Of a DNA stretch of 64,000 bases, positions 49,795-58,456 are shown in pieces. The position numbers and the translations under genes were made by a program. The number at the start of each line of letters is the position of its first letter. Position 1 is the first letter of the stretch. Origin of the DNA: Pseudarthrobacter raffinosi (GTDB lineage: Bacteria; Actinomycetota; Actinomycetes; Actinomycetales; Micrococcaceae); the NCBI RefSeq assembly GCF_023913735.1, contig NZ_JAMXBH010000015.1, positions 47,486 through 111,485 of the forward strand. Direction: 5' to 3'. A model generated the notes under the pieces. The model was given only the letters and a program-made list of their open reading frames with translations, searched no databases and had not been told where the DNA came from.

Positions 49795-50831
49795 AGCCAT
49801 TGGATTCCGCGGCCGACACCGTGGCACCACGGAGCATCCTCTTCCTGGGCGGCACCGGGGTAATCAGCGCCGCAGCGGCGGAACGCGCCGTCGTACTGGG
49901 ACACCGGGTGACCATCCTCAACCGCGGCCAATCAGGCAAGCCGGTACCGGACGGCGCGGAGGTCCTGCACGCGGACATCCGCGACCAGGACGCTGTGCGG
50001 GCGGTGCTGCAGGGCAGGGAGTTCGACGCCGTTGCGGACTTTATTGCCTTCACTCCAGATCAGGCGCGCTCCGGCATGGAACTGTTCCGGGGCCGGACCG
50101 GCCAGTACGTGTTCATCAGCACCGCGTCGGCCTACCAGAAGCCGCCCACCCGGCTGCCGATCCTGGAATCCACTCCGCTGAAAAATCCGTTCTGGCAGTA
50201 TTCACGAGACAAGATCGCGTGCGAGGACCTCTTGTTCGAGGCGTACCGGGCAGATGATTTTCCGGTCACCGTGGTGCGTCCCTCACATACGTACGACCGC
50301 ACGAGGGTGGGCCTGGTGGGCGGCTGGACAGACATCCACCGGATGCGCACCGGTCAGCCCATCATGGTGCACGGCGATGGCACCTCGCTCTGGACCGTGA
50401 CGCACGCCAGGGACTTCGCGAAAGCCTTCGTGGGACTGCTCGGCAGGCCGCAGGCGGTGGGCGAGAGCTACACCATCACGTCGGATGAGTACCTGCCCTG
50501 GAACCAGATCTACGGCCTGTTTGCGCGGGCGGCCGGGGTTGCCGAACCCGAGTTGGTCCACATATCTTCGGAAACCATCGCCGCGCACGGCGCCGGACAT
50601 AGCCCCCATCTGGGTCCAAGCCTCCTGGGCGACCGCGCCCACTCGGTGGTGTTCGACAACGCCAAGATCAAAGCCCTGGTGCCTGGCTTTGCCGCTACCA
50701 TCCCGTTCGCGGACGGGACCCGGGAGATCGTTGACTGGCATGACAGCCACCCGGAACTTCAGGTGGTGGACCAGTCGTTTATGGATCTGAGTGATCGGCT
50801 GATCAAGTGGGCGCGAAGGGCCGCGGACTGA
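49788..50831 (+). CDS. NAD-dependent epimerase/dehydratase-like protein
   Basis: A 347-residue atypical/extended SDR: ILFLGGTGVISAAAAERAV (GxxGxxG), HRVTILNRGQSG, VFISTASAYQKPP and VVRPSHTYDRTR, with conserved WTDIHRMRTGQPIMVHGDG. Similar proteins act on nucleotide sugars or bind RNA (CSP41-like). It overlaps the AKR gene by seven bases, so the two are probably co-translated. Confidence 0.83.
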   Translation: MVKPLDSAADTVAPRSILFLGGTGVISAAAAERAVVLGHRVTILNRGQSGKPVPDGAEVLHADIRDQDAVRAVLQGREFDAVADFIAFTPDQARSGMELFRGRTGQYVFISTASAYQKPPTRLPILESTPLKNPFWQYSRDKIACEDLLFEAYRADDFPVTVVRPSHTYDRTRVGLVGGWTDIHRMRTGQPIMVHGDGTSLWTVTHARDFAKAFVGLLGRPQAVGESYTITSDEYLPWNQIYGLFARAAGVAEPELVHISSETIAAHGAGHSPHLGPSLLGDRAHSVVFDNAKIKALVPGFAATIPFADGTREIVDWHDSHPELQVVDQSFMDLSDRLIKWARRAAD

Positions 50832-50930
50832 CGGCGCGGCCCCGGCCATGCCATTTACAACGTTCTAAATACTCGGGATTTTCGCCGGGCGCAAGGGTTG
50901 ATTTGTGGCGCATATCCCCACTAGGTTACT

Positions 50931-50946
50931 GGGGAAGCGTTTTCCC
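50931..50946. promoter_or_regulatory. LacI-like operator before the broken lyase
   Basis: GGGGAAGCGTTTTCCC, an imperfect palindrome centred on CG with 6 of 8 positions paired, in the usual LacI/CcpA-type arrangement. It lies 26 bases before the ATG of the rhamnogalacturonan lyase pseudogene. Confidence 0.5.
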
Positions 50947-50971
50947 AATCCAAAATTGAAAGGATTCACTG

Positions 50972-53119
50972 ATGAATCCGAGCAGGATATCCGTGCGCCG
51001 TTTTCGGTGGCCACAGCTGCGGGCCTTGCCCTGACCGTGGGTTGCCTCACCACCCCGGCAGCCGCCGTCGGGCCTTCCGCGAAGCCCGCCAATGCGGGCA
51101 TACAGCTGGATTACTTGGACCTCGGGGGGGTGCTGCCGGCACATCCGAGGGCGTCTTCCTGAGCTGGCGCCTCTTCGGCCACGAAGCAACCGGCTCGTCC
51201 GCCACAGGCCTCACCGGCACCGACTTCAATTTGTACCGCGACGGCCAGAAGCTCGCAACAGTCACAGACAGCACGAACTACCTTGACGCCGCCGGAACCG
51301 CGTCGTCGGCATATGACGTGCGTGCCGTCGTCGCGGCGTTGAACTGGACCGGAGCGCCACTGCCACCTCGTGGGGCGGCAACTCCAAGGACGTCTCCCAG
51401 GTCGACTACACGGGCAACACCTACGTGGACACCTACAAGGCCGACGGCACGCTGCTCCACCGGATCGACCTGGGCGTCAACATCCGGTCCGGCGCCCACT
51501 ACACGCAGATGCTGGTGAACGATTTTCGACGGCGACGGACGTTCGCCAATGATGTTCAAGACAGCCCCGGGCACCAAGACCATCTCCTACAATCCGGACG
51601 GCTCCGTGGGCGCAGAGTCCTTCATCTCGCTGCTGCAGAAGGACCTCGACGCCGGCCATTCCAACTCCGACGATTACGGATGAGCGCCGCCGACTACTAC
51701 CAGCACATGGTGGACACGTTCCTGGGCTGGCGCGACCACCCCGAGGTCAGGGCCGGCAACTGGCCCGCCACCCTGGAAGAAGCCTTCGGCATCGCCCCGC
51801 AGTACCAGTACCCGCTGTCCCGGCCAGATGCCGAAGCGGTGACGGGCTACTTCATGGATGTCTACGCGCCCGCCCGGAGTGCCCGGAACGTGTTGCGGGC
51901 CTTTGAGGGCTTCATCGTTTCCGGCCCCGAATCGAACCCGGCAACCGCGTAGACAGGTTCCTGGCCGGCGTCGCATATTTGGATGGCAAGAAGCCCGCCG
52001 CCGTGTTTGCCCGCGGCTATTACACGCGCAGCACACTTGCCGCCTACAACCTGGGACGGCGCCAACCTCTCCCCGGTGTGGAACGTGGACTCGGGCTGGG
52101 CGCCCATGACCAACCCCTTCAAGGACAGCCCGCACGGCCGGGACGGCACGGACCCCGAGTTCGGCACCCTCACCACGCAGGGCTTCCACTCCCTCAGCGC
52201 CTCCGACGTGGACGGTGACGGCAAGCAGGAAATTGTGTACGGCTCGGCCACCATCGACGACGACGGTTCGCTGCTGTACAGCTCGTCCGACACCATGCCG
52301 GCCGGCAGCGCCACCCCGGGAGAGGAGGCCCGGCTGGGCCACGGCGATGCCATGCACGTCACGGACATTGATCCGGCCCGCCCCGGCATCGAAAACTGGG
52401 CCATTGGCATGCAGTCGGCCGACGGAGACAAGCTCTCCGCGACCTCGCCGGGCACCAACATGAGCATCAGATGGGCTGCCGACATGACAACCCAGATCAT
52501 CAACGGCTCCGGGGACCAGACCCCCACCATCGATGACTGGAAGCGCGGCCGGCCGCTCACCGCCACGGACACGCGCACCAACAACGGCACCAAGGGCACG
52601 CCGAGCCTCGTTGCAGACGTGGTGGGTGACTGTCGGGAGGAAATGCTGGTCCGGACGGCGGACAGCTCGGCGCTCCGGATGTACCTGAGCACCGAAGTGA
52701 CCAACCACAAGCTCTACACGCTTATGCACGATCCGCAGTACCTCGCCGAGGTGGCCCGGCAGAACACCACGTACAACCAGCCCTCGTACACGGACTTCTA
52801 TCTGGCCTCGGACATGCACTTCGGTGATGTGCCGCTGCGAGCGGCTTGGCTCCCGGGCAGCGTGAAGGCCATCCAGCAGGCATTGGAGGACCTGGTTGAG
52901 GCCGGCGATCTAGCGGGCCCGGTCGCGAAGCAGCTGGCAGCGAGTGTTCAGCAGGCGGCGAAGGCAGTGGACGACGGCGATGCCTCCCAGGCGGCACAGG
53001 CCATCCAGCGCTTTGTGAAGTTCCTGGACCAGCAAAAGAAGCCGGATCAGGTATCCGACGTAGCGCGAACAGTACTCGACCACCAGGCCGGAAATATTCT
53101 ACGGGCGTTCGAAGGCTAG
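50972..53119 (+). pseudogene. Rhamnogalacturonan lyase (PL11, YesW/YesX-like), multiply frameshifted
   Basis: Pieces of one secreted lyase are spread over all three frames. In order: a signal peptide region (FSVATAAGLALTVGCLTTPA), GVFLSWRLFGHEATGSSATG, TYKADGTLLHRIDLGVNIRS, MSAADYYQHMVDTFLGWRDH, NLSPVWNVDSGWAPMTNPFK, and the YesW-like HSLSASDVDGDGKQEIVYGS and GDCREEMLVRTADSSALRMY. The C-terminal FIMAH-like helical domain begins AWLPGSVKAIQQALEDLVEA. At least five frame breaks, and a gap after FIVSGPE, show it is dead. AAAGGA precedes the original ATG. The intact enzyme would cleave the pectin backbone outside the cell. Confidence 0.85.
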
Positions 53120-53147
53120 GAAGGCGAAAGCACGGCAGACTGTTGAA

Positions 53148-53981
53148 ATGACTCTCTCACCGCTCATCACGCTCAATGACGGCCACGGCATCCCGCAGCT
53201 GGGGCTCGGCACCTGGCCGCTGGACGACGAACAGGTGACTGCCGCCGTCGTACATGCCCTGGAAGCCGGATACCGGCACATCGATACGGCAGTGAAGTAC
53301 GGCAATGAGGAAGGTGTTGGGAACGGCATCCGCGCCAGCGGGGTGGACCGGGGCAAAATCTTCGTCACCACCAAGCTGGACGGCCAGTTTCAAGGCCAGG
53401 ACCGCGCGGTGGCGGGGCTGGAGGGGTCGCTGATACGCATGGGGCTGGACTACGTGGACCTGCTGCTGATCCACTGGCCGCTCCCTGCGCGTGATGATTT
53501 CGTCTCGACGTGGAGGACGTTTGAGCGGCTGCAGGCGGAGGGCAAAGTCCGGTCCATCGGCGTCTCCAACTTCAAACCGGCCCACCTGGAACGGCTGCTG
53601 GCCGAAACCGGCGTGGTGCCGGCCGTGAACCAGATCCAGCTGAGCCCGGCGATCACCCGCGTGGCCGACCGCGAGTTCAATGCCCGGCACGGAATCGTCA
53701 CCGAATCGTACAGTCCGCTGGGCGGCTCCGGAGCCAGACTCCTGGGTGCTCCACTTCTGGCCCAACTCGGAGAAAAGTACGATAAAACGCCCGCCCAACT
53801 GGTGCTGCGCTGGCATATTCAGCAAGGACTTGTAGTCATTCCAAAATCAGGCGATCCCGAGCGGATGCGGGAAAACCTGGACATCTTCGATTTCTCCCTG
53901 GATCGGCAGGATCTCGCGGAACTTGCCATCCTGGACGAGGGGCCCGGCGCCGGAAACGATTCGGACGCGACAGGCCACTGA
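53148..53981 (+). CDS. Aldo/keto reductase (2,5-diketogluconate reductase-like)
   Basis: A 277-residue AKR related to the one at 47911: GIPQLGLGTWPLDDEQVTAA, RHIDTAVKYGNEEGVG, VTTKLDGQFQGQD, DLLLIHWPLP and IPKSGDPERMRENL. All catalytic residues (Asp, Tyr, Lys, His) are present. It sits just after the decayed lyase. A paralogous origin for the 270-residue AKRs here is likely. Confidence 0.9.
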   Translation: MTLSPLITLNDGHGIPQLGLGTWPLDDEQVTAAVVHALEAGYRHIDTAVKYGNEEGVGNGIRASGVDRGKIFVTTKLDGQFQGQDRAVAGLEGSLIRMGLDYVDLLLIHWPLPARDDFVSTWRTFERLQAEGKVRSIGVSNFKPAHLERLLAETGVVPAVNQIQLSPAITRVADREFNARHGIVTESYSPLGGSGARLLGAPLLAQLGEKYDKTPAQLVLRWHIQQGLVVIPKSGDPERMRENLDIFDFSLDRQDLAELAILDEGPGAGNDSDATGH

Positions 53982-54031
53982 GCGGGCCCGAACAGGCTTT
54001 CCATGGAGATTCGGAGTGGCGAAAATAAACT

Positions 54032-54047
54032 AAGCATGATTAGTATT
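54032..54047 (+). promoter_or_regulatory. Palindromic stress-gene motif
   Basis: AAGCATGATTAGTATT, one mismatch from AAGCA-N2-CTTAG-N2-TT, ending 68 bases before the ATG of the GlsB-type gene. The surrounding bases are AT-rich (GAAAATAAAC just upstream), unlike the GC-rich background. Confidence 0.45.
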
Positions 54048-54115
54048 GGGGCAGAGGGATTGAAGCGTACCCGGGATCCGGGGACCTCCCTGATGTAGGA
54101 AGAAGGAACGACAAA

Positions 54116-54382
54116 ATGGGTTTCTTTGCATTTTTGATTCTTGGCCTTATTGCCGGCGCGATCGCTAAGGCGATCCTTCCGGGCAAGCAGGGTGGCGGCT
54201 GGATCATCACCCTCATTCTGGGCGTTGTCGGTGCGTTCCTCGGCGGCTGGCTCGGCGGAATGATTTTCGGTACCGGCCTGCAGGAGTTCTTCTCGCTGCA
54301 GACCTGGCTGCTCGCGATCGCAGGCTCGATCATCGTGCTGCTGGTTTACAGCATGGTCACGAAGCGGAGCGTCCGCAGCTAG
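54116..54382 (+). CDS. GlsB/YeaQ/YmgE family stress membrane protein
   Basis: An 88-residue protein with three hydrophobic helices: FFAFLILGLIAGAIAKAILP, GWIITLILGVVGAFLGGWLG and WLLAIAGSIIVLLVYSMVT. This is the transglycosylase-associated (Tag/YeaQ) family linked to envelope or general stress. AGAAGGAACGACAAA precedes the ATG. A clear terminator follows. Confidence 0.93.
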   Translation: MGFFAFLILGLIAGAIAKAILPGKQGGGWIITLILGVVGAFLGGWLGGMIFGTGLQEFFSLQTWLLAIAGSIIVLLVYSMVTKRSVRS

Positions 54383-54397
54383 CTTCGTCACCGGCAT

Positions 54398-54436
54398 GAA
54401 AACCGGCCCTGGGACAACATCCTGGGGCCGGTTTTC
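54398..54436 (+). terminator. Rho-independent terminator after the GlsB-type gene
   Basis: GAAAACCGGCCC (54398-54409) pairs with GGGCCGGTTTTC (54425-54436). The T-run of the right arm serves as the tail; symmetric A and T runs allow it to act in both directions. Confidence 0.85.
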
Positions 54437-54493
54437 ATTCCCCCGGCCAAGCTGATCGGGGACTGACACCTTCTCAACGAGCAGGAGTTCACT

Positions 54494-54997
54494 ATGAAAT
54501 CAAAACTTCTTTTAGGTATTGGAATCGCGGCAGGTTACGTCCTGGGATCGCGGTCCGGCCGGGCAGCGTACGACAAGCTCAAGGCCAGGGCGGCGAGCAT
54601 CTGGGACAGTAAGCCGGTCCAGGACAAGGTCAGTGCCGCCACTTCGGCCATCAAGGAGAAGGCTCCCGAGGTGGCGGACCAGCTCGGTGAGGCCGCGCGC
54701 CGGGCGGGCACAGTCATCGGCTCGGCCATCCACCCCGACGCCGCGTCCGGCACCAGCAAGTCCAAAACGTCCGACGCCGGCGCCTCGGTGGGTGCCCCCG
54801 GCACCGCTGCGGTTGGCAGTGCCGCTGTGGGCGATCACGTCCCCGCCCACAGCACGCACCCGGAAACGGTGAACCTGGGGACATCGGACGTTGAGTCAGA
54901 CCCCGCGTTCAATGACAACCAGGGCCAGGACTGGTCCGGTGAAGGCGGCGCCACTGCTGCCGGCGCAGCCACGAACGTTGACCCCCGACGGGAATGA
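54494..54997 (+). CDS. YtxH-like hypothetical protein
   Basis: A 167-residue protein. A short N-terminal hydrophobic segment with a glycine-rich turn (SKLLLGIGIAAGYVLGSRSG) is followed by a helical basic region AAYDKLKARAASIWDSKPVQ. A long Ala/Thr/Gly-rich disordered tail (TAAVGSAAVGDHVPAHSTHP) completes it. The N-terminus resembles YtxH-type stress proteins. GAGCAGGAG precedes the ATG. It is independent of the preceding gene because of the terminator. Confidence 0.7.
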   Translation: MKSKLLLGIGIAAGYVLGSRSGRAAYDKLKARAASIWDSKPVQDKVSAATSAIKEKAPEVADQLGEAARRAGTVIGSAIHPDAASGTSKSKTSDAGASVGAPGTAAVGSAAVGDHVPAHSTHPETVNLGTSDVESDPAFNDNQGQDWSGEGGATAAGAATNVDPRRE

Positions 54998-55146
54998 TCG
55001 GGGATCGTTGCCGGGACGTTACGCAGGATTCGCCGTGTGACACGGAAGCCACGTTGAAATTGTGCTAAAAATGGTCGATGCTGGCCGCCGCGCTCCTTGG
55101 GGGACGCGGCGGCCAGCCACGCCTCAGGTTATTGCCAGATGCCGTC

Positions 55147-55320
55147 TCAGGTGACCAGCTCGGCAGCACCGAATGACACGCTGAACTGAACGCACCACAG
55201 GTCAACTGACGGGTACTTCGACAGGTCAACGTCGGCGGGAATCTGGTAAACCTGATTGCCCTGATTTCCCTTGATCAGGCCGCTGACCGATGCAACGGAC
55301 CAGCCGTAACCGGGTTTGAA
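55147..55320 (-). pseudogene. DM13 domain fragment (3' end)
   Basis: The frame encodes GYGWSVASVSGLIKGNQGNQ, VYQIPADVDLSKYPSVDLWC and FSVSFGAAELVT before its stop, the characteristic end of DM13 domains. The upstream part of the domain and any signal peptide are missing: the frame continues beyond 55320 into Arg-rich shadow sequence. It is a remnant of a secreted or lipoprotein DM13 protein. Confidence 0.65.
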
Positions 55321-55484
55321 GTCTTTGGGGCGACGGCGGCAATACCGCCGCTGTTCTGGCTGCGGCGATGGCCTCGGTGAACGCTGCCGGCGCCGCAACC
55401 ACCCGGCCATGGATCACCGCGCGAGCCAGACAAAGACGCTACTTCTCGCACTGCCTGACCACATCCGAATCGTTCAGGATCCCA

Positions 55485-55745
55485 CTAGGTGTTTCCGGAA
55501 AGTCCCTGTTCTATGCCAACAAGCAGAGCGGGGACCATCGTCTGACTAAGGGCGTGATCGCATGCGACCCGAGCCTGAAGGGGGCACCAGCAGGGCCGGT
55601 TTCGCCACAGGTCGTGCAAGACTGAAGGCTTGGTGCACGGGGATGCAGCAGAAGCCGGAGCAGCGTTGGCTACGCCTGCACCTCCCACAGGGAGTCCAAG
55701 GCACAGTGCTGATCCCATAGCAATTTTTGAAGTTTTCTTGATCAT
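55485..55745 (-). CDS. Possible small secreted protein (86 aa)
   Basis: The N-terminus MIKKTSKIAMGSALCLGLPV with AGVANAAPASAA is a textbook Sec signal peptide with an Ala-X-Ala cleavage site. The remaining 50 residues (SPCTKPSVLHDLWRNRPCWC and onward) have four cysteines but no family that I recognise. The distal part may be frameshifted. Start chosen at 55745 with GGGG upstream. It lies in a region full of decayed genes, so it could be a remnant. Confidence 0.4.
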   Translation of the reverse strand: MIKKTSKIAMGSALCLGLPVGGAGVANAAPASAASPCTKPSVLHDLWRNRPCWCPLQARVACDHALSQTMVPALLVGIEQGLSGNT

Positions 55746-55789
55746 TTTCAACATCCCCACATCTTGAATCGATCGGGAGGACTCGCATC

Positions 55790-56040
55790 CTGGGCGCGGG
55801 TGCCCTATTTGTGCTGGCCGCGGTAACTGGCGGCGGAAGCGTGGTGATTGCTGGATTCCTACTTACAGGCGCTCAGGTAGGCATCCTGGCGGGTATTGCC
55901 GGATCGTACGCTGCGGTCTTGGGGTACGTCTCAACCTACATCTGCTAGTCCCACGGTGGTCCAAAGCCAACAAGGCCAAGCCGGGCGCTCTGGACTCAGG
56001 TAAGTTCTTCGAGATCCGCAGGGGAAAATCAAAGTCCTAG
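55790..56040 (+). other. Hydrophobic glycine-rich frame with basic tail in another frame
   Basis: From 55790 to 55948 a frame encodes LGAGALFVLAAVTGGGSVVI and GFLLTGAQVGILAGIAGSYA, ending VSTYIC. A perfect GGGAGG stands nine bases before a CTG that could start it, but there is no ATG, GTG or TTG at that place. In the next frame, to 56040, a basic tail reads PRWSKANKAKPGALDSGKFF. I read this as a small membrane protein, possibly holin- or bacteriocin-like, intact with a rare start or broken by one frameshift. No family recognised. Confidence 0.35.
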
Positions 56041-56054
56041 GGTCCCGAGATTGA

Positions 56055-56086
56055 AAAGGGAGCTTGCTTTTTGAACTGCTCCCTTT
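56055..56086 (+). terminator. Rho-independent type terminator
   Basis: AAAGGGAGC (56055-56063) pairs with GCTCCCTTT (56078-56086) around a T-rich loop. It lies directly after the decayed membrane-peptide region and supports the idea that a real gene once ended here. Confidence 0.65.
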
Positions 56087-56165
56087 CATCTTAAAAATGA
56101 TCCTGGACTACTGCTACGAGCAGATTCGGTTCTCGCCGGACTTAACGGCAGTCATCCACCCACTA

Positions 56166-56993
56166 CTAAAGTCGGGCCCGGCCGACTACAACGGTGCCGT
56201 CCAGTTCTTCCGAGCGGACGGTCCGGACCGCGAAGCCCGCACTCGCCAGGATCGACGCCGTCCCTGCGGCCTGCCGCTCGCTGGTTTCGATGATGAGATT
56301 CCCGCCGGGCCGCAGCCATTCGTTGGCCTCGGCAGCGATGCGGCGGTGGAATTCGAGTCCGTCAGCGCCGCCGTCGAGCGACCAAAACGGTTCATGCTCA
56401 CGTGCTTCGTGGGGCATGGAATCTATTGCACCGGTGGGGACATAGGGTGCGTTGACAGCCAGAACACGGATCCGTCCCTTGATGGCGCGCGGTAGCGCAT
56501 CGAACAGGTCGCCCTGGTGGACCTCGCCACCGACGCGGCCAATGTTCCGGCGGGCGCAGGCCACCGCGGCATGGTCAATGTCCGCCGCATGGAGTTCCAG
56601 CCCCCGAATCCAGAAGGCGATGGCGGCCCCCACCGCACCGGACCCGCAACACAGGTCCACAACAACGGCGGGCTCCGAACTCTCCCGGTGCTTCCGCTTC
56701 GGGTCCGCCGAGAGCAGGGCTGCGGCCTCACTCACCAAGAGCCCGGTGCGGCGGCGCGGAACAAAAACCCCAGCATCGAGCTCAATCCGGAGTCCGCAGA
56801 ACGCGGCCCGGCCCAGGATGTGCTCCAGCGGGTACCCGGCAACGCGCCGGTCCACCGCCGCAGCGATTTCGGCCGGGCCGGACACCGCGGCGAGGAGAAG
56901 CCGGGCTTCCTCCTCCGCAAAGACGCACCCGGCCGAGCGAAGCCGCTCAGCGATCCCAGCAAGGGACTCAACATCCAATTCAGTGGCTGACAT
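56166..56993 (-). CDS. Putative protein N5-glutamine methyltransferase (PrmC/HemK-like)
   Basis: A 275-residue PrmC-type enzyme. It has an N-terminal helical domain with AGYPLEHILGRAAFCGL, motif I VVDLCCGSGAVGAAIA and the catalytic-loop variant NAPYVPTGAIDSMPHEAR (NAPY rather than NPPY). This variant is typical of the actinobacterial paralog annotated as putative N5-glutamine methyltransferase, not the release-factor enzyme. The target is unknown. Confidence 0.85.
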   Translation of the reverse strand: MSATELDVESLAGIAERLRSAGCVFAEEEARLLLAAVSGPAEIAAAVDRRVAGYPLEHILGRAAFCGLRIELDAGVFVPRRRTGLLVSEAAALLSADPKRKHRESSEPAVVVDLCCGSGAVGAAIAFWIRGLELHAADIDHAAVACARRNIGRVGGEVHQGDLFDALPRAIKGRIRVLAVNAPYVPTGAIDSMPHEAREHEPFWSLDGGADGLEFHRRIAAEANEWLRPGGNLIIETSERQAAGTASILASAGFAVRTVRSEELDGTVVVGRARL

Positions 56994-57098
56994 GGGTACA
57001 CCTTCCGCAATCCGATGGGCGCCGAGCGCCGTCGCCCGCCTCTGAATGTACGCGAAGGTAGCCCTGGCCGCCTATCTAAAAAGACTGGATTTATTCAG

Positions 57099-57112
57099 TG
57101 CAAGCGCTTACA
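57099..57112. promoter_or_regulatory. LacI-type operator before the truncated amylase
   Basis: TGCAAGCGCTTACA differs at one position from the perfect palindrome TGTAAGCGCTTACA of the GH65 operon (14064). It lies 136 bases before the GTG of the amylase gene, in an AT-rich stretch (CTGGATTTATTCAG). Confidence 0.65.
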
Positions 57113-57247
57113 GTGTGCCGTGGTTCACCTGGCGATCGTTCCTCGACTGCCCTCGCGACCGCGTATCTGACCGCCAACTGATGCCGCCCCACTCGCAACT
57201 CCACAGCAGCCTGTACAGCAACGCCGCTACCAGGAAGGTCTCCTGAC

Positions 57248-57950
57248 GTGAACACACGCACCCGCAGACAACGCCTCAACAACCCGCTGACAACATGGCT
57301 GGGACTGCTCGCCGCAGCCCTGGTCGCTTCCATTTCCGTCCTCCCGGCGCACGCGGCGCCGGGCCCGAAAGACCCGGGGTCGTCGTCGGCCCATCACTCC
57401 CTCCGAGCCCCGGTGACGGACGAGAATTTCTACTTTGTGATGGCCGACCGCTTCAGCAACGGTGACACAAGCAATGACTACGGCGGCCTGGGCAGCGACC
57501 CCATAGTGTCCGGCTTCAACCCGACGAAAAAGGGCTTCTACAACGGCGGCGACCTGGCCGGGCTGCTCGACAAGATCGACTACATCCAGGGCCTCGGCAC
57601 CACGTCCATCTGGCTCACGCCCAGCTTCAAGAACAAGGCGGTGCAGCCCGAGGACAATTCGGCCGGCTATCACGGCTACTGGATCACCGACTTCACCCAG
57701 ATCGACCCCCATCTGGGAACCAACGACGAGTTGAAGGCCCTCATCGACGAAGCCCACTCGCGTGGCATTAAGGTGTACTTCGACATCATCACCAACCACA
57801 CCGCGGACGTGATCGGCTACGAAGAGGGCGCCCGCAAGACCTACGTTTCCAAGGACGCCGAGCCGTATAAGACCGCGGCGGGTGTGGCGTTCGACGACCG
57901 CGACTTCGCAGGGTCGAAGGATTTCCCGGAGCTTGATGCCAAGACTTCTC
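57248..57950 (+). pseudogene. Secreted GH13 alpha-amylase, C-terminally truncated
   Basis: The signal peptide is intact (NPLTTWLGLLAAALVASISV to HAAP). The GH13 barrel begins VTDENFYFVMADRFSNGDTS, and conserved region I is FDIITNHT. The homologous sequence stops around LDAKTS near 57948, and the frame runs on into unrelated sequence. Regions II to IV with the nucleophile Asp and acid Glu are absent, so the product cannot be active. The break lies next to a DUF302 gene and a Tn3 transposase remnant. GTG start with AGGAAGG upstream. Confidence 0.85.
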
Positions 57951-57977
57951 TGCACTTTGCAAGTGCCTACGCTCTGA

Positions 57978-58388
57978 TCAGGCGGAGATTTCCTTCGCGT
58001 CACCGATCCGGGCCAGGGCTTTGCGAAGTCGCGCATCAGCGTCGTCCGCGACCTCCCGAACGGCGGGGCTGACGCTGAGCTCGACCATTGTCTGGGGGTC
58101 GATGGCTTCGATGGTGGTTACGCGTGCGTTCTTGCTTCGTCGGACAACGACGTTGCAGGGAAGCAGCGCACCGAGTTCCGGTTCGGCCGGGAGGGCGCGG
58201 CTGGCCAAGGCGGGGTTGCAGGCGCCAAGGATTACATAGTCACCGACGGCGTCGGCGGCGTCGGTTCCAAGCTTTGACTCAAAGGTGGCCCGGACGTCGA
58301 TTTCCGTGAGTATGCCGAAGTCGTGTTCCCCGAGCGCCTCACGGGTGCGCTGGACAGCGTCCTCCCAGGACAGGGGGTCGAGGACCAC
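57978..58388 (-). CDS. DUF302 domain protein (possibly 5'-truncated)
   Basis: A 136-residue protein. It has WEDAVQRTREALGEHDFGIL, LTEIDVRATFESKLGTDA, DYVILGACNPALASRALPAE and LGALLPCNVVVRR, the full DUF302 core. Family members usually begin about ten residues earlier. Here an in-frame TGA lies shortly before the only usable start, GTG 58388, and no good ribosome site is seen, so the 5' end may have been cut. DUF302 genes often sit in sulfur- or metal-related islands. Confidence 0.72.
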   Translation of the reverse strand: MVLDPLSWEDAVQRTREALGEHDFGILTEIDVRATFESKLGTDAADAVGDYVILGACNPALASRALPAEPELGALLPCNVVVRRSKNARVTTIEAIDPQTMVELSVSPAVREVADDADARLRKALARIGDAKEISA

Positions 58389-58456
58389 CCCGCGGAAAAG
58401 TAGCGCTAAGGATCAATCCGACCGCAACGATTGCTAGCGTCGATCGTTGAGAGAGC

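Noticed and set aside
58389..58456. Tn3 terminal inverted repeat
   Set aside because: I looked for a GGGG...TAAG-type 38-bp end next to the tnpA remnant and found none, so no element boundary can be placed.
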